Positions 21,283 to 30,994 of a DNA stretch of 64,000 nucleotides are shown piece by piece. This DNA comes from Saprospiraceae bacterium (lineage in GTDB: Bacteria; Bacteroidota; Bacteroidia; Chitinophagales; Saprospiraceae): contig JADJJU010000024.1 in NCBI GenBank assembly GCA_016706365.1, forward strand, positions 62,001 through 126,000, written 5' to 3'. The notes beneath the pieces were generated by a model, which was given only the letters and a program-made list of their open reading frames with translations, did not search any database and was not told the origin of the DNA. The translations under genes and the position numbers were made by a program. Every line of letters starts with the position of its first letter. The stretch's first letter is position 1.

Positions 21283-21984
21283 ATGATGAACCCTGATTGC
21301 GGTACGGCTATTTTATATTTCTCACTTTCGCCCAAAGCTCAGGCGCAAAGTAAGCAATGGAAAGGAGTTAGCCCTGCTTTGGCCAGAAAGACGCAATCAA
21401 AACTTTTCCATCATACAGAAAGTATAATTAAAAAATCAGGACTTCCCTGCATTCATTCCGACGAAAACAACCAAAGAGGTGATGATTTTGGATCAAAGCT
21501 GAGCAATGCAATGGAGGATGTATTCTCACTTGGATATAATTCAGTGATTGTTTTGGGAAATGATTGTCCTGAATTGAATCAGGATATTATACAATCAGCT
21601 GATCAGTATTTGAAAAGAAGTCAGATAGTGATAGGGCCATCACAGTCCGGTGGCGTTTACCTGATGGGAATTGAACAGAGCAATTTTGAAAAAATAGCAT
21701 TTCAAAAGCTTCCCTGGCAAAGCAAAGAGCTGCAAGCCGCATTATTGGGATACTTTAATAAATATTCAGCAGAAACGGCACTATTGCCGTTTTTAGCAAA
21801 TCTAAATCACCACCGGGAGCTTTCGATTTTCACCGGATTGAAGCGTATTCACAGAAGCTTAGTTCTTGTTTTTCAGGCATTGCTCAAATGTCTTCAACGA
21901 CATTCTTTCCAGCTCAAAAGCCTGCAATCTTCATTTTTTCTTTCCCCTTCCATCTCTCACAGAGGTCCACCGGCAGTCTGTTAA
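21283..21984 (+). CDS. DUF2064 / GT-A-like family protein
   Basis: A 233-residue cytosolic protein with the DUF2064 pattern: an N-terminal strand of the GT-A nucleotidyl/glycosyl fold, IVLGNDCPELN (equivalent to the family's G-D-C/S-P motif) and GPSQSGGVYLMGI in place of the usual GPxxDGGYYLIG. The family (TIGR04282) is described as glycosyltransferase-like, linked in some genomes to arsenosugar synthesis; no arsenic genes are near. The C-terminal 40 residues are atypical and may reflect an undetected frame change. It is transcribed toward the TonB-dependent receptor gene. Confidence 0.75.
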   Translation: MMNPDCGTAILYFSLSPKAQAQSKQWKGVSPALARKTQSKLFHHTESIIKKSGLPCIHSDENNQRGDDFGSKLSNAMEDVFSLGYNSVIVLGNDCPELNQDIIQSADQYLKRSQIVIGPSQSGGVYLMGIEQSNFEKIAFQKLPWQSKELQAALLGYFNKYSAETALLPFLANLNHHRELSIFTGLKRIHRSLVLVFQALLKCLQRHSFQLKSLQSSFFLSPSISHRGPPAVC

Positions 21985-22040
21985 AATTAGTCCGGGTTGC
22001 ATTTTTACTTACTGAATTCCAAAAGCTTAATATTCATTTT

Positions 22041-25034
22041 ATGAAGCAATATTTACTTATTTGCTGTGCATTATTGATTTCTTCTTATACTTTTTCTCAG
22101 AATATTCTCGAAGTCAATGTCCTTTCATTAGCCGACAATCTACCGGTAGCTGATCAAATGATTTATATTCAAAAGACAGGTTCTGCTGAAATAGATTCCA
22201 CTCGTTCTAATGAATCAGGCCTTGCCATTTTTGAAGGTATTAGCACCGGAGCCATTGTCAGTATATTTTCAACAGATGGCGAAATATTTCAATCAGGCAC
22301 ACTTCCGGATATCCGGCAAAGGGAAGGTAAAATTTCTGTGGAATTGAAATTGCCTACCTCGTTGAGTGGCATATTTGGAGAAGTCTTAATTTCGAGCACC
22401 TCACTTGTCAGAATGAATACAGAAAATGCAGCTGTTTCAGGACAAGTCAGCAAACTGGAATTGCAGAGAATGCCAATAGAAGGCAGAGATATCACGCGAT
22501 CTCTTTACAGACTCCCCAATGTCACTCTGGCAGTTTTGGGATACGCTGAAGGTCCAAATATCAGTATCAATGGCCTGAATGGAATTTTTACAAATTATCT
22601 GATCGATGGAATGGATAATAATGAGCGCTTTCTGGGAAACATGAAATTCAATACTCCGGTAGGCTTTGTAGAAAACGTAACTGTTCTTACCAATAATTAC
22701 TCTGCAGAATGGGGAAATACCAGTAATGGCATCGTGAATGTGCTGTCCCGCTCAGGGTCCAATGAGTTTTCCGGGGAGGTGTTTTATCTGACCCGTCCGG
22801 GAGCTGTCATAGATGCACCTTCTTCCTTCTCTACACTCGACCTGTACGGTAATCCTGTGAAGGATGGATTTCAGCGGCATCAGACCGGAGTAGCGGTAGG
22901 CGGCCCGATCAAAGAGGATAAAACATTTTTTTATGTGAATGTCGAACAGACCTGGGATATCAAAGACAACCTTCTAAACTCTCCACTTCTCGGAGTGAAT
23001 GAAGTAGTCAGAGGACAAAACAGATTTACCTATGGTTCTGCTAAAATTGATCATATCTGGAAACCTGGCTGGAAAACATCTCTACGTGGTCAAATAGGTC
23101 GCATTTTCAATCAAAGACAAGGCGGAGGACTCGAAGGCGGTGTGCTTTTCCCTTCTGCCAGCTCAGCTCAGGATAATGAAACATATCTTTTTGCACTGCG
23201 CAACCAATACAAAATCAACGATAAATGGAGTGGAGAATTAAACTATCTGCATAGTTTCTTCCGATGGAATTACCGTCAGCCGGTCAATGATTCTACTCCT
23301 TCTGTAACTGTGCAGGATCCGACCGGAGTACCAATTGCAATTGTGGGACAATCGGGAGCAATTTTTGACGATTTTGAATATACACATCAGCTTCAGAAAA
23401 AATGGTTGTACAGAACAGGAAATCATTTGTTCAAAGCAGGAATAGAATTTATCACCTCAGATTTTCAACTGCTCGGAGGAGGAAATCCATACGGAACATA
23501 TACTGTCCGGTTGAATCAGGTTCAACTGGATCAAATGAAAGCACTAAATAGGGGTTCTGCCCTGAATGTACAGGATATACCTCTTGATGTCAATGTGCTT
23601 ACCTACGATATCGAGCTTAGACCGACTTCTTTTGGTGCCAGACAAAATGTATATAGTGCCTATCTGGAAGATCAGTGGGCACTCAATTCCCGGTTGAATA
23701 TCACTCTTGGGGCAAGATGGGATTATGATAACTTGTCAAAAGCCGGAGGAACAAAGGGTGATTTTAATAATCTCGGACCAAGGACCAGCTTCAATTATAA
23801 ACTGGATAACAGCACAGTCATCAGAGGAGGATATGGCATCTATTATGACAAAATCAAGTATTCAGTACATAGCGATGCATTGCAATTCAACAGCACATCA
23901 GCTGATTACCGTCAGCAATTACTAGAGCTTCAGAAGTTAGGTGTACTGGATCCTTCTGCAGATCTGGACAAAATCACTTTCCCCGGAAATATTAGAGCCA
24001 CTTCCCCCAATGTGACTTTTCTAAATGGACCTTCTTCAGATGAATTGCAGGGACGGCGGGATAAACAATTCTCTAACAACCTCAGAATATTAAATCCCAA
24101 TGGCTTGCAGAATCCATATTCACACCAATTTTCCCTGGGATATCAAAAGAAACTGAACGATGAGCAGCTATTTATCTTTGACGCAGTGCATACCAGGACA
24201 AATAATCTTTATGTCATTCGTAACCTCAACTCAGCATCCGCCTGGACATTTGATAATCCGGCTGATTTTGTAGTGAGACCCCAGGCTGCGGCAGATTCCA
24301 CGAGACCGGTTCCGATTTATAGAGATGCAGCCGGTTTTTATGCATTGGCAAATAACGGTCAGGACACTTTGAGGGGAATTGCCAGAAATGTTTTTATGAG
24401 TGAATCCTCTGGTATTGCACGATATACAGCATTGAACTTCATGCTTCAAAAATCTATAGGAGATGATAAAATTGGATATCGCTTTCTTTATACATTGTCC
24501 TGGACAAAAAGTACCACCAGCAGTATCAATACAAGAGCTCAGGATAATAATGATTTTGATGCAGAATATGCCTGGGATGAAAATGACAGACGTCATGTGA
24601 TTACAGGAGTCTTAATGTATGAGCCGATAAAAGGATTATTGATTTCACCTGCAGTACTGATCCAGAGTGGACAGCCTGTAACCAGAGTGGCCAGCGCAAC
24701 CACATTCGGCACGACAGATCTCAATGGAGATGGAGAGAGTTTTGGGCTTCCAGCCGATCGAATGCCGGGTGAACCCAAAAGCGGAGACAGACTTCCCTGG
24801 GCTACAACATTTGATCTGTCCCTCAGATATCAAATTAAACTGAGCGGTACCAATATCATTGAAATCAGCGCCGATATTTTTAATGTGTTCAATGCTCAAA
24901 ACTTTTCAGGATATAATACAACCCGGGGGGTTAGCAATCTGAGCCAGGTCGGACCTATGTCTTCCAATACTTACAGATATTTGTCAGCAGCGCCACCAAG
25001 ACAATTTCAGTTTGGAGCGAGATACATTTTTTAA
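22041..25034 (+). CDS. TonB-dependent outer-membrane receptor with carboxypeptidase-like N-domain (Oar-like)
   Basis: About 997 residues from the ATG at 22041, with signal peptide MKQYLLICCALLISSYTFSQ. Residues about 20-110 form a carboxypeptidase-regulatory-like beta domain; 115-240 a plug domain (GPNISINGLNGIFTNYLIDG, NNYSAEWGNTSNGIVNV); the rest a 22-strand-type barrel ending in RQFQFGARYIF with the terminal aromatic. The body resembles Oar/TonB receptors without a SusD partner, so import of a starch-type glycan is not implied. The frame is open 51 codons upstream, but only the 22041 start gives a signal peptide. Confidence 0.9.
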   Translation: MKQYLLICCALLISSYTFSQNILEVNVLSLADNLPVADQMIYIQKTGSAEIDSTRSNESGLAIFEGISTGAIVSIFSTDGEIFQSGTLPDIRQREGKISVELKLPTSLSGIFGEVLISSTSLVRMNTENAAVSGQVSKLELQRMPIEGRDITRSLYRLPNVTLAVLGYAEGPNISINGLNGIFTNYLIDGMDNNERFLGNMKFNTPVGFVENVTVLTNNYSAEWGNTSNGIVNVLSRSGSNEFSGEVFYLTRPGAVIDAPSSFSTLDLYGNPVKDGFQRHQTGVAVGGPIKEDKTFFYVNVEQTWDIKDNLLNSPLLGVNEVVRGQNRFTYGSAKIDHIWKPGWKTSLRGQIGRIFNQRQGGGLEGGVLFPSASSAQDNETYLFALRNQYKINDKWSGELNYLHSFFRWNYRQPVNDSTPSVTVQDPTGVPIAIVGQSGAIFDDFEYTHQLQKKWLYRTGNHLFKAGIEFITSDFQLLGGGNPYGTYTVRLNQVQLDQMKALNRGSALNVQDIPLDVNVLTYDIELRPTSFGARQNVYSAYLEDQWALNSRLNITLGARWDYDNLSKAGGTKGDFNNLGPRTSFNYKLDNSTVIRGGYGIYYDKIKYSVHSDALQFNSTSADYRQQLLELQKLGVLDPSADLDKITFPGNIRATSPNVTFLNGPSSDELQGRRDKQFSNNLRILNPNGLQNPYSHQFSLGYQKKLNDEQLFIFDAVHTRTNNLYVIRNLNSASAWTFDNPADFVVRPQAAADSTRPVPIYRDAAGFYALANNGQDTLRGIARNVFMSESSGIARYTALNFMLQKSIGDDKIGYRFLYTLSWTKSTTSSINTRAQDNNDFDAEYAWDENDRRHVITGVLMYEPIKGLLISPAVLIQSGQPVTRVASATTFGTTDLNGDGESFGLPADRMPGEPKSGDRLPWATTFDLSLRYQIKLSGTNIIEISADIFNVFNAQNFSGYNTTRGVSNLSQVGPMSSNTYRYLSAAPPRQFQFGARYIF

Positions 25035-25200
25035 CAGCCGGGGAATCGGTTAATCGGTTAAAGGTTTAAGTGAGGTGTGAGCGATGGTTGAGTGTTTGAC
25101 GTGTGGATCCTTAAGGCGCTTTAAAAACAAGCAGCCATTGTGATCGGACTGTAGTCACGATGCAAGCAACGTGACAGCTTTGAAGGTAGAATTTCCCTGC
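25034..25200 (-). repeat. Dispersed intergenic repeat R1, copy A
   Basis: Read on the minus strand, this stretch aligns with copies at 56351-56538 and 58788-58954. Shared landmarks in order are a CACGTTGC core, GACTACAG, GGCTGCTTGTTTTTAAA and a tail with TTAACCGATTAA followed by CCCGGCTG. It fills the space after the receptor gene. No open frame is shared between copies, so it is a non-coding element. Confidence 0.7.
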
Positions 25201-25241
25201 ATAATGCGGGACGACTTGCCTGCCTGTCATAAGTGCTAGCT

Positions 25242-25305
25242 GTCACGTTTTTGCGAAAGCAAAAAGACGTCACCCCGGCTTAGGGTAGCCATGCCGGGGC
25301 GTCAC
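25242..25305 (-). repeat. Hairpin array punctuated by GTGAC/GTCAC, next to R1 copy A
   Basis: On + the word GTCAC occurs at 25242, 25269 and 25301, and each gap holds a hairpin: TTTTTGC-GAAA-GCAAAAA (25248-25265) and CCCCGGC with GCCGGGG (25273-25279 and 25293-25299). In addition CGTGACAGCT at 25170-25179 pairs with AGCTGTCACG at 25238-25247. Read on minus, the order is GTGACG, hairpin, GTGACGTC, hairpin, GTGACAGCTAGC, then R1, matching the array near 56.1 kb. Confidence 0.6.
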
Positions 25306-25376
25306 CCGGGTAAGGACCAAAGCCCATTAAAGTCACCAACAATTGAAAAACGTTTTAGACAAAACAAACGAAAAAC

Positions 25377-26369
25377 ATGCATTTAGACAAAAACGAACCG
25401 GAACATATTGCTCTATATCTCAGGAGCAGAGGTTTAATCTATGAAAACGAATTTGTAGAATCAGTCGGTAAAGCAGGTGAAGGAAATATGAATTATACTC
25501 TGCGTGTAACAACATCAGATAAGAGTCTGATTTTAAAACAAGCTCGACCATATGTGGAAAAATATCCTTCTATTCCGGCTCCGGTGGAAAGAGCATCCAT
25601 AGAAGCATCTTTTTATATAACTGCTGCTCTTTGGTCCGGAACTGCAGCGCAACTGCCATGTCTGATAGATTTTGATGCGGAAGAGCATATTCAGGTGATT
25701 GAAGATCTGGGAGAAGGAAGGGATTTTACTCAATATTATCGGAAGCAAGAGAAATTTCCAGCTACTCACCTAAAGACGCTTCTTGATTTTCTAAAAGAGC
25801 TGCATACTCAAAGTAATGGTATGAGTAATTCAATTGATTTCAGAAACCGGGCTATGCGGGAACTGAATCACTTCCATATGTATATATTTCCATTTGACAA
25901 AGACAATGGCCTTAACCTGGATGAAATTCAACCGGGATTGAAGAGATTGGCAGAAAAATATCTTTATGAAAATGGGACTTTAATTGAAAGAATACGTCAG
26001 CTGGGTGCACTGTATCTTAAGGATGGAAACACACTTCTGCACGGTGATTATTTTCCGGGAAGTTGGCTGCAAACAGATAAAGGGGTTTTTATTATTGATC
26101 CTGAATTTTGTTTTAAAGGATTTCCGGAGTTTGATTTGGGCATTTTCCATGCGCATTTGATTTTTTGCGGAATGGAATGGGAGGAAGCCGCCCTTCATGT
26201 TGAAAGGGGCTATCCGGAACAAAACATGCAATTGACACAATCAGTTTCTGCTGCAGAAATCCTGAGAAGATGGTTTGGAGTGGCGCAGTTGCCAACGAAT
26301 TTTAGCATTCAGGAGAAAGCAGAGTGGACTGCATTTTTGACAGATTATTTAATGAACACAGAACTATGA
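25377..26369 (+). CDS. Sugar/aminoglycoside-phosphotransferase-fold kinase, methylthioribose kinase-like
   Basis: A 330-residue cytosolic protein of the APH kinase fold. It has AGEGNMNYTLRV (glycine-rich loop), a lysine in LILKQARPYVEKY, the catalytic loop LLHGDYFPGSWL and metal-binding IIDPEFCFKGFPEFDLG. The GEGN-NY and LLHGDYFPGSW-IDPEFCF motifs are close to those of S-methyl-5-thioribose kinase (MtnK), which is about 400 aa, so this is a shorter relative. The next gene starts inside its stop (ATGA), implying translational coupling with a nucleoside hydrolase, which fits nucleoside-derived sugar salvage. Exact substrate is not proven. Confidence 0.82.
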   Translation: MHLDKNEPEHIALYLRSRGLIYENEFVESVGKAGEGNMNYTLRVTTSDKSLILKQARPYVEKYPSIPAPVERASIEASFYITAALWSGTAAQLPCLIDFDAEEHIQVIEDLGEGRDFTQYYRKQEKFPATHLKTLLDFLKELHTQSNGMSNSIDFRNRAMRELNHFHMYIFPFDKDNGLNLDEIQPGLKRLAEKYLYENGTLIERIRQLGALYLKDGNTLLHGDYFPGSWLQTDKGVFIIDPEFCFKGFPEFDLGIFHAHLIFCGMEWEEAALHVERGYPEQNMQLTQSVSAAEILRRWFGVAQLPTNFSIQEKAEWTAFLTDYLMNTEL

Positions 26370-27364
26370 GATATATAAAAAGATGGTTTTTTATAATGGT
26401 TATTTCCGGGTTTTATGGCCCGTTTGTAATGCAGGCACAGGACATTGTAAATCCAACCCGAATCTGGTTTGATACAGATATCATGATAGGCTTGCCTGAA
26501 AGAGCCCCCCGTGAAGTGGATGACGGAGTTACACTGATAATGGCACTTGCCTTACCGCAGATCGAAATTGTTGGAATCAGTACTATTACATATGCGGATT
26601 ACGGATATGATATCACTAAAAAAATACTGAATTTCTACGCTCCGGAGCGGAACATTCCTGTCTATAAAGGCTCCGATTCCGCAGCTGATGTGGGTGTGGA
26701 AAATGAAGGTACAAGGGCATTAGCTTCTGCATTACAAAAAGAAAAATTAGCAATTCTAGCCTTGGGACCTGCAACCAATATTGCCACAGTATTAAAAAAT
26801 CATCCGGAGCTTGCTGCTCAAATGACTGAGATTGTGTTTTGTGCCGGGCGAACTGAAAACTTTCCATTTCAGCCCGGACTGGGATTGAGCACAGTAGGGG
26901 ACTTCAATTTTGAAAAAGATGTGGAATCTTTCCGCATAATATTGGATAGCGGTGTAAAAGTTGTGCTTTCCGGATTTGAATGCAGCGCGTACTTGCTCAT
27001 CGGAAGACCGGATATTCAGTTTTTGAAAAATGGTAATGAAGCTGACCGATGGCTATATAGTATGCTTGTACCGTGGCAGCAAAGAGCATTGAAACTATTT
27101 GGAGTGGAGGGATTTATTCCATATGATGTGACTCCCCTGGGACATATTACCCATCCGCAATTTTTCAAATACTACAGAGACATTCCTGTCGTCATTCGGG
27201 ACAAAAAGAATGATGCAACCATAGGACAAAACCGTGCTGATTTCAAGAAATTTCTGGAGGTAAGTTATGATTTCGCCCCAAAATGGAAGGTAGATTATGC
27301 ATACAAAACACTTCCCGGATTTGAAGAGATAGTCATAGAATCGATGAAAGCCCCAGAGAAATAA
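26366..27364 (+). CDS. Secreted inosine/uridine-type nucleoside hydrolase
   Basis: About 332 residues from the ATG at 26366, overlapping the kinase stop by ATGA. A signal peptide (MRYIKRWFFIMVISGFYGPFVMQAQ) sends it to the periplasm. The IUNH fold is shown by IWFDTDIMIG, VDDGVTLIMALA, LAILALGPATNIATVL and the late VTPLGHITHP. In typical members the N-terminal calcium motif is a compact DTDxGxDD; here the two halves are separated by about 12 residues (DTD ... VDD), an insertion in the active-site loop. It hydrolyses N-glycosidic bonds of nucleosides; with the MtnK-like kinase it may feed a ribose-type product. Confidence 0.87.
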   Translation: MRYIKRWFFIMVISGFYGPFVMQAQDIVNPTRIWFDTDIMIGLPERAPREVDDGVTLIMALALPQIEIVGISTITYADYGYDITKKILNFYAPERNIPVYKGSDSAADVGVENEGTRALASALQKEKLAILALGPATNIATVLKNHPELAAQMTEIVFCAGRTENFPFQPGLGLSTVGDFNFEKDVESFRIILDSGVKVVLSGFECSAYLLIGRPDIQFLKNGNEADRWLYSMLVPWQQRALKLFGVEGFIPYDVTPLGHITHPQFFKYYRDIPVVIRDKKNDATIGQNRADFKKFLEVSYDFAPKWKVDYAYKTLPGFEEIVIESMKAPEK

Positions 27365-27366
27365 AA

Positions 27367-27390
27367 AGCCCGAAGCAGAAGCTCCGGGCT
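27367..27390 (-). terminator. Intrinsic terminator for the T9SS cargo gene on minus
   Basis: AGCCCG-AAGC pairs with GCT-CCGGGCT around a small loop; on the minus strand the hairpin is followed by TTTTTAT. It sits between the convergent ends of the nucleoside hydrolase and the T9SS cargo gene and may work for both. Confidence 0.65.
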
Positions 27391-27429
27391 GAGTGGCATT
27401 TAAGGTGGAATGATTTTCTTAATTTGCTT

Positions 27430-30400
27430 TTATTGCTTTACTATACGGAAGCTCTCATTTATTTCATTGTTTTCAATCTTAATCCAGTAAACTCCGGAAA
27501 CAAGATCATTGACGGAAATAACTTGATCCCCTTTAGAAATCAAGAGCTCGAATTTTTTAACTATTGCTCCCTGCGCATTCACAATACTGACCTGAGCTTC
27601 CATCTCCCTGTCTGAGTAAACAGTAGTATATTCTGAAACAGCGGTAGGATATACACGCATTTTTTGATCAATATCTGCACGAACAGATCTCAAAGGGGAA
27701 TAGGAATATTTCTGATCCCAATCTATTTGCTTTATACGATAGTAAATCAAACCTGAGCGATCATGTTTATCTGTGTATTGATAAGTTTCTGTAAGATTGC
27801 CCCCTCTTGCCTGCTCGGTCGCTATTGATACAAAGTTTTTTCCATCATAGCTTTTTTCAATTTCAAAGGCACTTGTATTTACTTCATTGGCAGTTACCCA
27901 TTTGATTAAATTGAATCCTTTATCATGAATTACATCAAATGACAACCAGTCTAATGGTAATGGTGCATTAAATATATCTCCACCCGTAATTTCAGCATTA
28001 AAGTTGGCGATACCACTAACAGTATAAGTAGTTCCACTTAAAGTTCCCACGGCCATTGCAACCCATGGGTCATAGCTTCCAATGGCTCTCCTGAACAATC
28101 TGAAATTAGCCTGCGTAGGGGTAAAATTAGGAGATTCAAAGTCTTTGAAAGTAAATGCCATTGTGGCGTTGAGATTGACATTATTAGTTGGAACAATTTC
28201 AAACCAGCGAGCGATAGATAAATTATCTCCTGAGCCCTCAAACACACCTGTAACACGTTTAACATTCGTGAGTCCTGCTGCAACAGGGGTGGTAATGCTA
28301 AGTCCGATTCCTCCAAAAGTCTGGGCCACATTGGCTACTATTACTCTGGAAACCAATAAATTGCCTTTGATATAACCGTCATCTTCATTGATTGTTACAT
28401 TAGCACCAAGCGTAAGATTATGGACACCGGTGAATAATACAGCACTATCCTGTAATATTAAGCTATCTACAATATTTGAAGCACCATTAAGTCTGATATT
28501 AGCAGCCAGTATTCCGGAATGCACGGTACCGGAAAATACGCCTCCTTCAAAATTTGCATCTGGGTCCATTGCAATGCTGATATCATCAATGGCAAAGGCA
28601 TCCCTGGTCCCTACGCCTCCGGTATCTTCTCCGGTCCATCTGATATACAGAAATCCATCCAAGGGAATAGAAAGCCCGGATATTTTAACTGAATAGACAT
28701 GTTTTTTCCAGCCAACAGGATTGTCGAGTGCTGCAGGTGTTTCAAAATCAAAATCTGTCAAGTCAGTGAATATATTTCCATTTACTGAATAGGATAGTTT
28801 AAAGTCGGTACTCAAATTGCCATTATTATATACATAATATACAAAACTGACATAGGCTTCTTCTACCGCCTGATTAGTCTTATTTTGTGAACGCAACTCG
28901 AAAAATCCTCCGGGGGATGTTGAGAATACATTATTATTATTTTGTACGAAGGGCTTTACACCCAGCGCAATATTGCCTTCTTCGGTTTGGAAAGCATAAA
29001 TACCATTTGTAGCAGAACCCCCGGTACTTGGACCTTTCCCAAAATTCGGATTGGAAGTCGCTGGGCTATTGTACTGAGTGGAGCCATTGGGACCAGGATT
29101 TAAACTTACTCTCCATGCACTTGTATTTAGTCTCCCTGGTACATTAGCAGGGCTTAAACCTGAACCATTATAAGCTCCATTCAATACTCCCGGTACCGTC
29201 TCCTGAAAATTTATAAGGTAAGCAGTTGAAGGCTCTGTGACTTGCAATCCCGGAGGACTAAAGGGAGTTAAAGCCTGAGCAACTGCAGATGAATCAGTAA
29301 GATAATTTTGAGAATTACCGGTTCCTACATTGTATTCAAAAATGGCAAAATGGTAGGTAGTGGCTGGATTAAGACCATAGATTGTTGCCTGGATGAAAGT
29401 ACTATCTGTATCAAATACAAATTTATTACCGTTAATTTCAGGAGCTAAACTAAAGTCTTCATTTGCAGATAGTGGAGGAACGCCGTCTGTTGGTACAAAA
29501 TTTACTGCCGAACCTTGTCTGGCTATTATCACTCTTCTGCCTCCATCCCCCGGAGCCCATTGTAAATGAATCAGACCGCTGGCATTCGCAGTGGCAGAAA
29601 AGGCAGGAGTTACTATAAGAGGCTCTGTAGTTATCGCTGTTCCGAAGACTTCTACTATCGTATCCTGGCCACCAAAAGTGCTATGCCTGAAGACTCCTGT
29701 TTCATCACCAACTGCTTCTAAGGGCCTGTGTCTGACCAAAACTGTGACAGAATCCATAGGGCTAAGACTGTCCTTGAGCAAGGTAAGTGATGATCCCCAG
29801 ACACTATCCACAGGATCATAAATTTCAAAGGATGGATTCTCTGAAATTATTTCTACATCCTGAATCAGATATGTTGCTGATACACTATATTCGATTGAAT
29901 CATATTCTCCAAGAGCCACAGGAGGCAATGATAGACTATCGTCAGACGGAGAGATTACCGGGATATAATAATCACCTATTAAAGAAATATCATCCAGCCT
30001 ATATAGGGTTGAATCTGTTGCAGGAGTAATTCTTCTCCAATTAAGTACCAGATTTTCCAGATTCTGGGCGAAAAAAGGAAGATTTACAGTAACATGATGC
30101 CAGGTATCCGTGCCATCTCCGGTTGGAAGTGCCGGTACATTTAATGGAAGAAAGTTGATACCATCCTGGGAATATTCAAGGACTAGCTCTGATCCATCAG
30201 AATCAACTGTGCTTTTATAAATGCCAAAGGAGAGCTCTAAAAATATATAGTTTTGCGTGTTGATATTTGCTATCCTTAAAAATTTAATCCCCACGCTATC
30301 AAAAAAGACATTACCATCACCTGAAGCTCCCGGATAACCGCTTGAAGCTTGGGAAGATTCCACCTGTGCAAATCCAGAGATAATAAGAGGAGGTTCGTTT

Positions 30401-30543
30401 TGGAAGCCATTATAAAAGTTAACAAGAATAGTCGTATCCCCCGGAGCTCCAATATTTTCGGAGAAAATCTGGGTTTCGACGGGTGGTTGAGCAAATAAAG
30501 CAAAGCTGAAAAGAGTAAAAAATACTATGTAAATGGTCTTCAT
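27430..30543 (-). CDS. Secreted T9SS-type cargo protein, multi-domain beta protein
   Basis: About 1,037 residues from the ATG at 30543, with signal peptide MKTIYIVFFTLFSFALFAQ. The body is beta-rich: a jelly-roll-like N-domain, a choice-of-anchor/Ig-like region (GVFRHSTFGGQDTI), a fibronectin-III-like domain (LQWAPGDGGRRVIIARQ), a discoidin-like stretch and a C-terminal part reading PLDWLSFDV with NLIKWVTANEVNTSAFEIEKS, common in Bacteroidota secreted proteins. The last 80 residues (MRVYPTAVSEYTTV to SFRIVKQ) are a T9SS type A sorting domain. Function unknown; probably surface-attached or released. Confidence 0.85.
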   Translation of the reverse strand: MKTIYIVFFTLFSFALFAQPPVETQIFSENIGAPGDTTILVNFYNGFQNEPPLIISGFAQVESSQASSGYPGASGDGNVFFDSVGIKFLRIANINTQNYIFLELSFGIYKSTVDSDGSELVLEYSQDGINFLPLNVPALPTGDGTDTWHHVTVNLPFFAQNLENLVLNWRRITPATDSTLYRLDDISLIGDYYIPVISPSDDSLSLPPVALGEYDSIEYSVSATYLIQDVEIISENPSFEIYDPVDSVWGSSLTLLKDSLSPMDSVTVLVRHRPLEAVGDETGVFRHSTFGGQDTIVEVFGTAITTEPLIVTPAFSATANASGLIHLQWAPGDGGRRVIIARQGSAVNFVPTDGVPPLSANEDFSLAPEINGNKFVFDTDSTFIQATIYGLNPATTYHFAIFEYNVGTGNSQNYLTDSSAVAQALTPFSPPGLQVTEPSTAYLINFQETVPGVLNGAYNGSGLSPANVPGRLNTSAWRVSLNPGPNGSTQYNSPATSNPNFGKGPSTGGSATNGIYAFQTEEGNIALGVKPFVQNNNNVFSTSPGGFFELRSQNKTNQAVEEAYVSFVYYVYNNGNLSTDFKLSYSVNGNIFTDLTDFDFETPAALDNPVGWKKHVYSVKISGLSIPLDGFLYIRWTGEDTGGVGTRDAFAIDDISIAMDPDANFEGGVFSGTVHSGILAANIRLNGASNIVDSLILQDSAVLFTGVHNLTLGANVTINEDDGYIKGNLLVSRVIVANVAQTFGGIGLSITTPVAAGLTNVKRVTGVFEGSGDNLSIARWFEIVPTNNVNLNATMAFTFKDFESPNFTPTQANFRLFRRAIGSYDPWVAMAVGTLSGTTYTVSGIANFNAEITGGDIFNAPLPLDWLSFDVIHDKGFNLIKWVTANEVNTSAFEIEKSYDGKNFVSIATEQARGGNLTETYQYTDKHDRSGLIYYRIKQIDWDQKYSYSPLRSVRADIDQKMRVYPTAVSEYTTVYSDREMEAQVSIVNAQGAIVKKFELLISKGDQVISVNDLVSGVYWIKIENNEINESFRIVKQ

Positions 30544-30916
30544 GGTTCTTAAATTTTTAACTGCAAGGGGAGAGCCCCTAAAATCATGCCTAAATATTGT
30601 CGCGGACATTTGAACACCATATTATTAGGTGATGCTCCTGAAAATTCCGGCAAAATTAATATAAATTAATATTTTATTTAATGTGTGATTCAATTTTTGT
30701 GTCAATCTCAACTTTACTAATTAATAAAATTAGATCCAGCCAGGTTTATAGTTTCAAGGGTAAACGGCTCTATTTCCAACAGAAATAGGTCATATAAGCA
30801 TCTAATCTAATTGACCTGTTACCCCCTATACCCTCGCTGAAGTCAATTGGTTGGGATAAGGATGTATTTTTCCGGATTTCAATAAATGATGTACGAAGTA
30901 GACCAATTATAAATTA
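30544..30916. other. AT-rich intergenic region
   Basis: About 370 bp upstream of the T9SS cargo gene with no coding signal. It contains a near-palindromic AT stretch around 30656-30685 that probably includes the promoter of the minus-strand gene. I see no repeat family member here. Confidence 0.5.
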
Positions 30917-30949
30917 AAAGGGCTGAATTCATCAGGAATTCAGCCCTTT
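30917..30949. terminator. Strong hairpin, likely terminator of the outer-membrane protein gene
   Basis: A perfect 14-bp stem: AAAGGGCTGAATTC (30917-30930), loop ATCAG, GAATTCAGCCCTTT (30936-30949). On minus it runs into TTTTAATTT, 45 bp after the stop of the outer-membrane protein gene. The symmetric A/T ends would allow it to act in both directions. Confidence 0.75.
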
Positions 30950-30994
30950 AATTAGTGTGTCTTCCACAGCATTACAAGACTCCCCTCCGGGACT

